Of a stretch of DNA of 64,000 nt, positions 51,289 through 60,092 are shown piece by piece. Source of the stretch: Flavobacteriales bacterium (lineage in GTDB: Bacteria > Bacteroidota > Bacteroidia > NS11-12g > UBA9320); contig JACJZV010000001.1 of assembly GCA_020635395.1 (NCBI GenBank), positions 248,001 to 312,000 of the forward strand, given 5' to 3'. Position 1 is the stretch's first letter, and every line of letters begins with the position of its first letter. Made by a program: the position numbers and the translations under genes. The notes below the pieces were generated by a model that did not search any database, had not been told where the DNA came from, and saw only the letters and a list, made by a program, of their open reading frames with translations.

Positions 51289-53103
51289 CTAATTTAACAA
51301 CGTAATAACAACTCGTCGGTTTTGAGCTCTACCGTATTCAGAACCATTGTCGGCCACAGGCTGGGTGGCTCCTTTACCGTCTATAAGTTGAAATCTGGAT
51401 GATGGAATGCCTTTGTTAGTAAGGTAAGCTACAACCGACTGAGCCCGCGATTTTGACAACGGAATGTTGGTTGCATCGCTACCCACATTGTCCGTATGTC
51501 CAACAATCGAAAGTTTCGTATTTTCTGCCTGAATTAGCAGATTGTAAATAGTCTCCAAATCTTTGTTTGACGAGCTTGAAAGGACTGCACTTCCGGTGTT
51601 GAAATTAATCTTCCATTCGCCGGATGCCATTACGTCTTTTGCCTCGTTGGTGTAATCCGATTTGTCGGCCTCGGTGGTTTGAATATCGTTGATGTTTTTA
51701 ACAAAATAGAGGTTTACGGCTTGGTCGTAAGGAACCACAAAACCAACGTTTTCGTTGTAACCAAACGGATTCAGCTGGGTAAGATAATTGCCCACCTGGT
51801 TGTAAACGGCTTTGTATCGGTTCACTCCATCGCTCAAACCAAAATACTGCATGGCATCGTTATAATTAAATACTCTGGAGCCTCCCATGTTATATTTAAT
51901 ACCACCTTTGGTGCCAGTTTGTCCTTGAAACATTTTATACCAATAGTCGGCATTTTCTAATTGATAGGTTTCTGCCACGGCCTCTGCAGCTCTGTGTCTC
52001 CAATCATCATAGTTTTTCATTTGGTTGGAGGCAGTGAAAGAGGCTTTTAAAATTCCGGTAACAATATCCGGATTTTTCTCAGCCCATTCTTTTACACCAA
52101 TCAACGCCGTTGGCATTTGGTTGTTAAATTCTTTCGTTGAAACTACATCAATAAAACCATCCAATGCATCAAAAACTTGTTTGTCGCCAGGAGTCCAAGT
52201 AGCACATCCGTCAATTTTTCGGTTTACTTTTTTGCCTGTAAGTTTTCCGTTTTTAACTTCTTTCAACTCCACTGTCCAGCCCGATTTTTGAGATTTAATC
52301 AACTCTTCGGCAGATTTTATGTAATCATCATTTTCTGATGGGTAAATGTTTACGGCATCGGCATCGTAAGTAGATGGGTCAGGATTTACTTTAAGCCCGT
52401 TTACAAAACAATAGTTCACCGTGGTAACCCAGTCGCCATCGCCCAATACAGCCGAAATAACTGAACCTTTCATGCTTTGCGGATTGGTTTTCCAGCTAAC
52501 GGGTCCAATAAGTTTATCTTCGCCATAGCTCATACCCACAGCTCCCAACACTTGCAGGTGGTATTTGTCTTTGCCATATTTATCATCCAATGCTTTTTGG
52601 GCAGAGCTGATATAGAAAGGAGCTCCGTCGCCCATAATCATAATGGCAAAAACGCTTTTGTCGGATGAAGGATAGGCAGCACCTTTATCAAATTCTTCCA
52701 CAAATTTCATTTGCATGTTTCGCAATTCCGAAAGCCAGTCCTGGCGAATGATTTCCAAATTCACGCCATTTTGTTCCATCAATGAGCCTTTGGTTGTTTT
52801 GGGGCCACCGTTGGCTACAATAATTCCCGATTGAGCGTTCCATGCATACCCGGCAATTCTTACCTGAGGTTTAGAGCTAACGCTTGATGAAGCCGATTTG
52901 GTTGGAAGGTCAATTTTTGGTGCGTTCATCACATTGTTTACCACATCTTTATTTAGGTCTATTCCATCCATTTGTTTTGAAATGGCTGTTCGTAAACCCG
53001 GCGATAAAAAATAGACAGCGGCCAAAATACTGCCAATAAGCAGCACTACAATTAAAAACTCAGAAAGTGTAGTTAATTTTTTTGTTCTTAAAATCTTTCC
53101 CAT
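51289..53103 (-). CDS. Membrane-anchored substrate-binding protein fused to an OmpA peptidoglycan-binding domain
   Basis: The product has 604 residues. An N-terminal membrane helix (about 14-36) without cleavage site tethers it to the inner membrane. Residues ~70-440 form a NitT/TauT-type periplasmic substrate-binding protein (QVRIAGYAWNAQSGIIVANG, DGCATWTPGDKQVFDALDG, MPTALIGVKEWAEKNPDIV). The last ~105 residues are an OmpA domain (NFNTGSAVLSSSSNKDLETI, VGHTDNVGSDATNIPLSKSR, AQNRRVVITL). Solute binding proteins normally diffuse freely; this one would be fixed between inner membrane and cell wall next to its permease. That suggests sensing or mechanical gating as well as import. Ligand unknown. 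Confidence 0.85.
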   Translation of the reverse strand: MGKILRTKKLTTLSEFLIVVLLIGSILAAVYFLSPGLRTAISKQMDGIDLNKDVVNNVMNAPKIDLPTKSASSSVSSKPQVRIAGYAWNAQSGIIVANGGPKTTKGSLMEQNGVNLEIIRQDWLSELRNMQMKFVEEFDKGAAYPSSDKSVFAIMIMGDGAPFYISSAQKALDDKYGKDKYHLQVLGAVGMSYGEDKLIGPVSWKTNPQSMKGSVISAVLGDGDWVTTVNYCFVNGLKVNPDPSTYDADAVNIYPSENDDYIKSAEELIKSQKSGWTVELKEVKNGKLTGKKVNRKIDGCATWTPGDKQVFDALDGFIDVVSTKEFNNQMPTALIGVKEWAEKNPDIVTGILKASFTASNQMKNYDDWRHRAAEAVAETYQLENADYWYKMFQGQTGTKGGIKYNMGGSRVFNYNDAMQYFGLSDGVNRYKAVYNQVGNYLTQLNPFGYNENVGFVVPYDQAVNLYFVKNINDIQTTEADKSDYTNEAKDVMASGEWKINFNTGSAVLSSSSNKDLETIYNLLIQAENTKLSIVGHTDNVGSDATNIPLSKSRAQSVVAYLTNKGIPSSRFQLIDGKGATQPVADNGSEYGRAQNRRVVITLLN

Positions 53104-53121
53104 TTTTATTAAATATTAAAG

Positions 53122-54243
53122 TTAAAAAATATCGCCAAAACCTCCGGCGTTTTGTTTGTCTTCTTTGGTAGGTTTATAGTTTGGGTTTCGGTATTTGGTC
53201 GAGTCTGGAATGGCTTCGCTGCCCGTCTGAATTTTGTCGGCAAGAGAGTCTAACCGAGCATAAAGCTCGTCGCTATCAATTGAATATTGAGAGGTGAGCG
53301 AATCAATATCAACCAGATTTTCAGAAGTTTGGGCTATGTCTTGAGCAATGGTTGAGGTAACCACTTCGAGAGCATACTCCAACTCCCATTCTTTGGTAAA
53401 CATCATGGCACTTTTTGCACTTTCGGTTGCTTTTTTGGCATTGTGTGCAAACTCATATTCTTTTCTCAACATGGTAATGGTGGTATCAAAATCGGCAATT
53501 TTAATATCAATAGCTGTTCCGGCAAGCGTAAGTTTTCTGTCCATTTTGCCCAAAACATTGGCACGCATACCATATTTAGAAATAAAGTTTTTGCTTTGAT
53601 TGTATTGATTTGAAACGCGTTGAGATTCGCTCAATTTTTTGGCTAATTCACTTTGCAGTTGCACGTATTCATCGGTGTCTTTGCCTGCCACACCTTTGGT
53701 TTTAACTATGTCATCCATTGCAAGTTTAAGGCGTTCGCACTGCCGTTTAAGGCTCAACACTTCCTCTTCAAACTTATGGGCTTCCGACTCCGATTTGGAG
53801 GCTTCCATTTCCATTTCGCCTTTCAGACTTTTTAGTTTTGATTTGGTTTGTTTAAAAACATCTCGATTCTTCATCATCTTTTGCTTTTGCTCTTCCAATT
53901 CGCCAAAAGGATTGCTTTTTATCAGAGCTTTATGCAAATTTTTGGTGGCAAATCGCAGTCCTTTTAAAATAACCGGAAACATCATGACCAAAAAAATCAA
54001 AAATATGGCCAACGCAGAAAATGCAACGGCCTGTCCAAGCATGGTAAACAGCGGCGGAATGACATACATCCAAATGGCATAACCGCCTACGCCAAGCAAT
54101 GCCAACGACAAAAAGTAAAATAATCCTTTTTGATTTTTCTTTAATTCATCCGCTTTAAGGGCTATCTCACCTTTGGCTTCATCAAAATGTTTGAGAATGG
54201 GAAGCTCTAAAAGTGTACTTTTTTCTTGTTCTAACTTACTCAT
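53122..54243 (-). CDS. Inner-membrane coiled-coil protein of unknown function
   Basis: The product has 373 residues. A short cytoplasmic N-terminus is followed by two membrane helices (about 42-62 and 68-95). A long, highly charged coiled-coil domain spans about residues 105-310 (EEQKQKMMKNRDVFKQTKSK, QSELAKKLSESQRVSNQY), and the tail is polar and ends GGFGDIF. It could form a membrane-bound scaffold for the ABC transporter and AAA+ protein. There is a loose resemblance to PspA- or TelA-like proteins in composition only; no family assigned. The gene is 18 bases upstream of the substrate-binding/OmpA fusion and is cotranscribed. Confidence 0.75.
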   Translation of the reverse strand: MSKLEQEKSTLLELPILKHFDEAKGEIALKADELKKNQKGLFYFLSLALLGVGGYAIWMYVIPPLFTMLGQAVAFSALAIFLIFLVMMFPVILKGLRFATKNLHKALIKSNPFGELEEQKQKMMKNRDVFKQTKSKLKSLKGEMEMEASKSESEAHKFEEEVLSLKRQCERLKLAMDDIVKTKGVAGKDTDEYVQLQSELAKKLSESQRVSNQYNQSKNFISKYGMRANVLGKMDRKLTLAGTAIDIKIADFDTTITMLRKEYEFAHNAKKATESAKSAMMFTKEWELEYALEVVTSTIAQDIAQTSENLVDIDSLTSQYSIDSDELYARLDSLADKIQTGSEAIPDSTKYRNPNYKPTKEDKQNAGGFGDIF

Positions 54244-54253
54244 TTACAATATA

Positions 54254-54916
54254 CTACAAATAATTCTTAATTCCGTTTACCACTGCATAAATCGAGTCCA
54301 ATAGTTTTGTTTTGGCCAGATTGTTGGCTTCCAATTTTAATTGAACTTCGGTATATTTTGCCTCGTTTTGGTCGTCCATTTTCTCTAATCGGGCTTTGCT
54401 TGAATCCAATTCTTGTTGCAACTGACTAATTTGTTTTTCAAGTTCTTTTATTCGGTTGCTCAACGTTGATTTTTCGGCACCCAACGTACTGTCGAGCTCC
54501 ATTTTTTTTGAATTACCCGTTTGTTGATATTGGGTGTGAACTTTTTCTATTTCAATAATATAGTAATTGGCCTTGTCCAACAAAAATTCCTTTGTCAAAT
54601 CCGGTTTGATAGACTGACCAATGGTAAAAGCCATTTGGTAGCTTTGCTGACTATTTACGCCAGTGGCCATCACAGATTTATACAACTCAAAAAAATCGAA
54701 GTCGCTAAGATTAAGTGTGTTAAATCCATTTTCATAAACTTTAAGAATCTCCTCCAAATACGGATTAGTTTGCAAAGAGTTACTTTTTTCTGAATTTATT
54801 GCATTATTCTCCGGAAAAGATACCTGTTTCGGAGTTTCGGACTTTTCATTGTGTGCATTGGTGGCTTCATCTTCGTTTATAAAGAGTTTTTTCCAATTAA
54901 AACTATCTTTTGACAT
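54254..54916 (-). CDS. Soluble coiled-coil protein of unknown function
   Basis: The product has 220 residues. Polar and without signal peptide or membrane helix, it has a folded-looking central part (YLEEILKVYENGFNTLNLSD, ELYKSVMATGVNSQQSYQMA) and a C-terminal coiled coil at about 145-200 (NRIKELEKQISQLQQELDSS). It is probably cytoplasmic and may pair with the long coiled coil of the next gene. Spacing is 10 bases to that gene. No homologous family recognised. Confidence 0.75.
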   Translation of the reverse strand: MSKDSFNWKKLFINEDEATNAHNEKSETPKQVSFPENNAINSEKSNSLQTNPYLEEILKVYENGFNTLNLSDFDFFELYKSVMATGVNSQQSYQMAFTIGQSIKPDLTKEFLLDKANYYIIEIEKVHTQYQQTGNSKKMELDSTLGAEKSTLSNRIKELEKQISQLQQELDSSKARLEKMDDQNEAKYTEVQLKLEANNLAKTKLLDSIYAVVNGIKNYL

Positions 54917-54927
54917 GTCTTTAAAAT

Positions 54928-55401
54928 TTAAAAGTTATAAGTAAGGCCGGGGGTTACATACCAAAAATTATCCCAATTGCTGGCTTGGGTAAAAATGCCC
55001 CAATTATCATTAAGCATATAGGATGCCCCCAATCCGTATTCAATAAACGCCCTTTGGGTAGAAAAATAAGAGCCAATTCCGGCCAAAGCGTACCCACTGG
55101 CAGAGCCAATAGGGAAGCTAATGGCTGCTTTTAACTCATACCAATAGTCGGAAGCGGAGCTTTTGTTAAAATCGGCAAAATTGCTTCTTCCTAAAACCAA
55201 ACCAACGCTTGTTGATTTTTTCATGCCGCCAAATTCGATGGACGGGTAGGAAGTGCGGGAAAACGTGCTTCCTGCCGAGTTTCCAACCGATAAGCCAACA
55301 GAGCTATACCATGATATTTCGCTGTCTTGAGCAAACGATGGAAAGTAGCAAAGTGCAAGTGTGATGATAAGATAAAATCTTAGGGTCTTTTTAATCTTCA
55401 T
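54928..55401 (-). CDS. Small outer-membrane beta-barrel protein
   Basis: The product has 157 residues from MKIKKTLRF; a longer in-frame extension to 55491 is unlikely, since it places 30 non-signal residues ahead of a clear signal peptide (ends FPSFAQ). The mature part has short amphipathic strands (YALAGIGSYFSTQRAFIEYG, NWGIFTQASNWDNFWYVTPG) and ends in aromatic LTYNF, the usual last-strand form. It is the first gene of the operon. TATTTTTG (55415-55408 on the minus strand) lies just upstream, so the transcript may be nearly leaderless. Confidence 0.75.
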   Translation of the reverse strand: MKIKKTLRFYLIITLALCYFPSFAQDSEISWYSSVGLSVGNSAGSTFSRTSYPSIEFGGMKKSTSVGLVLGRSNFADFNKSSASDYWYELKAAISFPIGSASGYALAGIGSYFSTQRAFIEYGLGASYMLNDNWGIFTQASNWDNFWYVTPGLTYNF

Positions 55402-55407
55402 GTTGGG

Positions 55408-55415
55408 CAAAAATA
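55408..55415 (-). promoter_or_regulatory. Candidate -7 element of the seven-gene operon
   Basis: TATTTTTG on the minus strand exactly matches TAnnTTTG. No clear -33 element is seen. It lies 7 bases before the ATG at 55401, implying a leader of only a few nucleotides. Confidence 0.4.
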
Positions 55416-55597
55416 AACTCGAAACTATATTTTTTAAGTTAAAAACTGCAATAAATCGACAATATGAAGTAATAATTCTTGGAAAGCCCACTTTTTCTCC
55501 AAAAAATTAATTGGGCAATAGTTTATAACCCTACTGCAAATTCCAAAATCTTCTGTACCTTAGCATTGTTTTTTACGTTCATAATTAATTCATAAAT

Positions 55598-57202
55598 ATG
55601 ATATCAGCAACTCAAAAAACGGCTCGTACCCAATCCGGAATTTCGGCATACAGTGGTTCGTGGACAGAAAAAGAGGTAACACATTTGTTGCGAAGAACCA
55701 TGTTTGGTGCCGCTATGGATGATATTGCTTATTTCAATCAAAAATCCATGTCGGATGCGGTTGATGAGCTTTTGGCTCCGGTTTCTTCCAAACCTGCCCC
55801 TCCCGTAAATGCATATAATAATGATAGAATAACCGACCCTGATATTGCACTTGGACAAACATGGGTGTATGGCCCGTATAATGCAAACTTAAACAATGTG
55901 CGTCTCAATTCTCTAAAACAATGGTGGACAGGGCTTATGATTCATCAGGATAGAAGCATTTTAGAAAAAATAACACTGTTTTGGCACAATCATTTCTCTA
56001 CCGAAACGGAGGTTTATCGCGACCCAATCTATGGCTATAATCATCAACAATTGTTGAGAGACAATGCGTTGGGAAATTTCAAAAATCTGGTAAAATTGGT
56101 AACACTTGACCCTGCTATGCTTGCCTATTTAAACGGGAGTGCAAACACCAAAAATGCTCCTGATGAAAATTATGCCCGCGAGCTACAGGAGTTGTTCACA
56201 TTGGGCAAAGGCCCTGATTCTAAATACACCGAAAGCGATGTGCAGCAAGCTGCAAAAGTGCTGACAGGGTGGAGAATTAACAGAACAAATTATACCACCT
56301 ATTTTAATGCCAGTTTGCATGATAGCAGCGATAAAGTGTTTTCTACATTTTTCTCCAGCACAACAATTTCTGGAAAAACCGGAGCTGCCGGTGCCACAGA
56401 GTTGGACGTTTTGTTAGATTTAATTTTTTCGAGAGAAGAAGTGGCCAAATTTATATGCCGAAAGCTGTATCGCTGGTTTGTATATTACGAAATTGGCGAG
56501 GCCGAAGAAACCAATGTGATTGCTCCATTGGCCGATATTTTTAGGAATAATAATTACGACATAAAACCCGTCTTAGCGGCACTTTTAAAAAGCGAACATT
56601 TTTTTGATGTGGCCAATCAGGGTTGTTTAATAAAAAGTCCGGTAGATTTTACGGTGGGTATGATGCGGCAGTACGACATCGTTTTTCCGGATAATTCATA
56701 CTTAGAAGAGCAATACTACTTTTGGTCGATTGTTTGGCAGGCGTGCGTTATTCAACAACAAAATATTGGCGACCCGCCAAACGTGGCAGGATGGCCAGCC
56801 TATTATCAGGTGCCTCAATATCATGAAATATGGATAAACACCGACACCTTGCCCAAACGAAATCAGATAGGCGATATTTTGGCATTGGCCGAAGTGTCAA
56901 GAAATGGATTGAGTATCAAAATAGAGCCTACTGCAGTTGCCGAAATGTTTCCAAAACCCGAAAGTGCTACCGATTTGGTAAACGATATGGTTAAATATTT
57001 CTTTACCCTTGATGTGAGCAGCGACCAAAAAGAATACATGCGTTCTTTTCTACTTTCAGGGCAGGCCGAAAGCTACTGGACAGCAGCTTGGAACGATTAT
57101 CAGGCCGATAAAACCAACGCTGTAAAGAAAAATGTAGTCACGCTGCGATTGCGTGGCCTTGTAAAATACATCATGAATTTGGCCGAATATCAATTGTCGT
57201 AA
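55598..57202 (+). CDS. DUF1800 family protein
   Basis: The product has 534 residues. It matches the DUF1800 pattern: HLLRRTMFGA near the start, LEKITLFWHNHFSTE, NYARELQELFTLGKGPDSKYTESDVQQAAKVLTGWRI split across residues ~200-235, and NIGDPPNVAGWP near 400. DUF1800 proteins are commonly encoded directly before DUF1501 proteins, as here (18-base gap). The pair is probably exported or cell-associated. No clear signal peptide is present. Biochemical role unknown. Confidence 0.88.
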   Translation: MISATQKTARTQSGISAYSGSWTEKEVTHLLRRTMFGAAMDDIAYFNQKSMSDAVDELLAPVSSKPAPPVNAYNNDRITDPDIALGQTWVYGPYNANLNNVRLNSLKQWWTGLMIHQDRSILEKITLFWHNHFSTETEVYRDPIYGYNHQQLLRDNALGNFKNLVKLVTLDPAMLAYLNGSANTKNAPDENYARELQELFTLGKGPDSKYTESDVQQAAKVLTGWRINRTNYTTYFNASLHDSSDKVFSTFFSSTTISGKTGAAGATELDVLLDLIFSREEVAKFICRKLYRWFVYYEIGEAEETNVIAPLADIFRNNNYDIKPVLAALLKSEHFFDVANQGCLIKSPVDFTVGMMRQYDIVFPDNSYLEEQYYFWSIVWQACVIQQQNIGDPPNVAGWPAYYQVPQYHEIWINTDTLPKRNQIGDILALAEVSRNGLSIKIEPTAVAEMFPKPESATDLVNDMVKYFFTLDVSSDQKEYMRSFLLSGQAESYWTAAWNDYQADKTNAVKKNVVTLRLRGLVKYIMNLAEYQLS

Positions 57203-57220
57203 ACTATAAAGGAAAGAAAA

Positions 57221-58819
57221 ATGAAACGAAGAGAGTTTATAAAAAATACAGTTCCGTTTGCGGCACTTCCCATTGTTCTCAATGGTTTGCCCATTACTGC
57301 CCTGGGCAATCCGGATATGATGAACGCCTTGAGTGGGGCTTTTGTCAATACCGACCACGTGCTGGTACTAATTCAGTTGAGTGGCGGAAATGATGGGCTG
57401 AATACGGTTATCCCAATCGACCAATACACCAATCTTGCCAAAGCACGGTCAAACGTAATGATTCCCATATCAAAAGTGCTGGTTCTGAATGGGGTGGATA
57501 GCACGGGTTTTCATCCGTCTATGACACACATGCGGTCGCTATTTGATAACGAAAAATTAAGTGTGGTGCAGGGCGTTGGTTATCCAAATCCAAACTATTC
57601 GCATTTTAGGGCAACAGATATTTGGCACACGGCCTCTGATTCTAATGAGGTGCTGACTTCCGGTTGGGTGGGCAGATATTTGTCTCACGAGTTTCCCAAT
57701 TTCCCTAACGGATTTCCAAACACAGATATGCCCGACCCATTGGCATTGCAGGTGGGTTCGGTGGTTTCTACCGTTTGTCAGGGAGTGAGCGTAAACATGG
57801 GCATGGCCATCAGTGACCCATCGGCCTATTACCAGCTTTTGACAGGAAACTACACTCAATCGCCCACAACAAAAGCAGGCAAAGAGTTGGATTATGTGCG
57901 GCAAGTGGCCGAGCAAAGCAATGCCTACGGACAAGCCGTTAAAAATGCGGGCGATAAAGGAGCCAACAAAAGCACAAAATATCCAACTACAGGGCAAAAT
58001 AGATTGGCCGATCAGTTGAAAATTGTTGCCCAATTGATTTCCGGCGGTTTGAAAACCCGTATTTATATTGTTACTCAGGGCGGATACGACACCCATGCCG
58101 CACAGGTAGATGCCACCGCGGGCAATGAAAAAGGCTCGCACGCCAATTTATTAGGTCAACTCAGCGAAGCCATAGATGCTTTTCAGGATGATGTGGAACA
58201 ATTGGGTTTGGCGGATAGAGTTTTAGGCATGACCTACTCCGAATTTGGCCGCCGAATTATGTCTAACTTCTCTTTAGGGACCGACCACGGAGCAGCGGCA
58301 CCGTTGTTTTTGTTTGGTAAAAATGTAAAACCCGGTATTTTGGGCAAAAATCCAACCATTGCCTCTACCGTTGAGGTAAATGACAATTTACCCATGCAGT
58401 ATGATTTTAGGTCGGTATATGCCAGTGTGCTAAAAGATTGGTTTTGTCTGGAAGATACCGAGGTGGATTCGGTCTTACTAAAAACCCATCAGCAATTGCC
58501 ATTGGTAAATGAAAATGCCTGCACAACAAGTTCGGTAGAAAGGGCAAGGTTGCGAAAATCGGGCGATGCGTATGTTATGAATTACCCGAATCCGGTAAGA
58601 GATTTTACCACCATTCGTTTTGAATCTACTGGAAACCATATTCTACTGCAAATTTTTAACAGTCAGGCACAACTGATCGAAACGTTGGTTGACTCCGAAA
58701 TGCCACACGGCGAACACGAGGTAATTTTCAACGCAACCGCACTTGCCTCCGGCACTTACTATTATCGCTATCAAAACGGCAGCTTGCAACAAACAAAAGC
58801 AATGGTGGTGGCGAGGTAG
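57221..58819 (+). CDS. DUF1501 family protein with T9SS sorting domain
   Basis: The product has 532 residues. An N-terminal Tat-like signal (MKRREFIKNTVPFAALP) is followed by the DUF1501 body, related to the sulfatase/alkaline-phosphatase fold: LVLIQLSGGNDGLNTVIP near 45-63, GVGYPNPNYSHFRATDIWHT, GGYDTHAAQ and MTYSEFGRR near 335, with GTDHGAAAPLF after it. The C-terminal ~80 residues are a T9SS type A sorting domain (MNYPNPVRDFTTIRFE to the final QTKAMVVAR). It should be displayed on the surface with its DUF1800 partner. Reports of Tat plus T9SS signals together are rare; the twin Arg here is RR followed by EFIK. Confidence 0.88.
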   Translation: MKRREFIKNTVPFAALPIVLNGLPITALGNPDMMNALSGAFVNTDHVLVLIQLSGGNDGLNTVIPIDQYTNLAKARSNVMIPISKVLVLNGVDSTGFHPSMTHMRSLFDNEKLSVVQGVGYPNPNYSHFRATDIWHTASDSNEVLTSGWVGRYLSHEFPNFPNGFPNTDMPDPLALQVGSVVSTVCQGVSVNMGMAISDPSAYYQLLTGNYTQSPTTKAGKELDYVRQVAEQSNAYGQAVKNAGDKGANKSTKYPTTGQNRLADQLKIVAQLISGGLKTRIYIVTQGGYDTHAAQVDATAGNEKGSHANLLGQLSEAIDAFQDDVEQLGLADRVLGMTYSEFGRRIMSNFSLGTDHGAAAPLFLFGKNVKPGILGKNPTIASTVEVNDNLPMQYDFRSVYASVLKDWFCLEDTEVDSVLLKTHQQLPLVNENACTTSSVERARLRKSGDAYVMNYPNPVRDFTTIRFESTGNHILLQIFNSQAQLIETLVDSEMPHGEHEVIFNATALASGTYYYRYQNGSLQQTKAMVVAR

Positions 58820-59048
58820 TAGGGGGGGAGAGAATATCGGTGGGAAGTTTTTTGGAAGTCGAGTTGTTTGGAATACCGTTTTGTTGTGATGTTTGTGCTG
58901 GTTGCAATACAGCGAAACAACGCCAATACTCACTCTTAGATAAAGAATAATTGTATATAAAACGTTCTTCGCACAATGATGTGGACTTGACTTGCACCGA
59001 ATAAGAAAAGAAGTGACTCAAGATTTTTATCAAGTAAAAAAGAGGAAG

Positions 59049-59896
59049 ATGAAAAAGGATATTTCGATAAAGCTTTTTGAAGAAAAAAAAGTGCGTTCGG
59101 TTTGGAATGAAGAAACTGAGAAATAGTATTTTTCGGTGATTGATATTGTTGCCGTATTAACCGAACAAGTGGAGTATAAAAAAGCACAAAGCTACTGGAC
59201 TGCATTAAAAGGCAGACTTAAAAAAAGAAGGTAGTGAGATTGTCACAAAATGTGACAAACTGAAATTAATGGCTGCCGATGGCAAAAGATATCAAACCGA
59301 TGTAGCCGATATAGAAACTATTTTTAGATTGATACAAAGGATCCCTTCACCCAAAGCAGAACCCTTTAAACTATGGATAGCCAAAGTAGCTCGTGAGCGG
59401 ATTGATGAAATAGAAGACCCTGAAATAGGTATAAACAGATTGATGGATAATTATCTAAAAAGGGCTATAGCAAAGAATGGATAAATCAAAGGCTCAAAAG
59501 TATAGAGGTTCGCAAAGAACTTACTGATGAGTGGGAAAACCGAGGTGTATAAAAAAGGCCAGGAATATGCCATACTCACCGATGAAATTACAAAAGCATG
59601 GAGCGGATTTTTAGTAAAAGCATATAAAAAACACAAAGACCTAAAAAAGGAAAATCTGCGAGACAATATGACCAATTTTGGAATTGATACTCAATATGTT
59701 GGCCGAAGCCACCACTACCGAAATAAGCAAGGAATAGAAGCCTAAAACTTTTTGTGAAAACAAACATATTGCCAAGCAAGGTGGCACTATTGCAGGCAAC
59801 ACACGGAAAGAAATTGAGGAAAAAACGGGCAAAAAAGTAGTTTCTAAATTAAACTCAAAGAATACTTTACCAAACCCTCATAAAGAAATTGAATAA
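59049..59896 (+). pseudogene. Decayed phage BRO-N antirepressor gene
   Basis: Translation across three frames gives a recognisable prophage-antirepressor protein: MKKDISIKLFEEKKVRSVWNE, PSPKAEPFKLWIAKVARER, SKEWINQRLKSIEVRKELTD, GQEYAILTDEITKAWSG, and finally KEIEEKTGKKVVSKLNS. It is broken by an in-frame TAG (59124) where Trp is usual, an extra A in the run at about 59220, a lost base near 59460, an extra T near 59549, another shift near 59680 and a second TAG further on. Such genes occur in prophages and mobile islands. No other phage gene surrounds it. Confidence 0.85.
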
Positions 59897-60092
59897 TGGC
59901 ATTTCTGCACGAATATTCAATAATCCGTTGCCAAAGGAGCATTAGGACAAGTTGATGTACCCCAAAAATCGCATTCAATCAAGAATGTACCAAATACCGC
60001 TCTAAATGGAGCTAATCATTCCAACCAAAACCCAATGTTTGTCATTCAAAAAAAGGGAACGTAATTTGCGGCAAAACGAAAAAAATTACCGT
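59897..60092. other. Non-coding stretch after the antirepressor remnant
   Basis: 196 bases with no supported gene. The upstream ORF extension of the next gene (from 60006) runs through here but looks non-coding. Possibly more decayed mobile-element sequence; no repeats or attachment site recognised. Confidence 0.4.

Noticed and set aside
53122..54916. Tellurite-resistance (TelA) or PspA identity for the two coiled-coil proteins
   Set aside because: The resemblance is only in coiled-coil composition; no diagnostic motif of either family was seen.
55556..55563. TACCTTAG as promoter of the DUF1800 gene
   Set aside because: One mismatch to TAnnTTTG and no -33 element at a suitable distance; too weak to list.
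58820..60092. Intact prophage or island
   Set aside because: Only one broken antirepressor gene is present; no integrase, structural phage gene, or attachment site was found.
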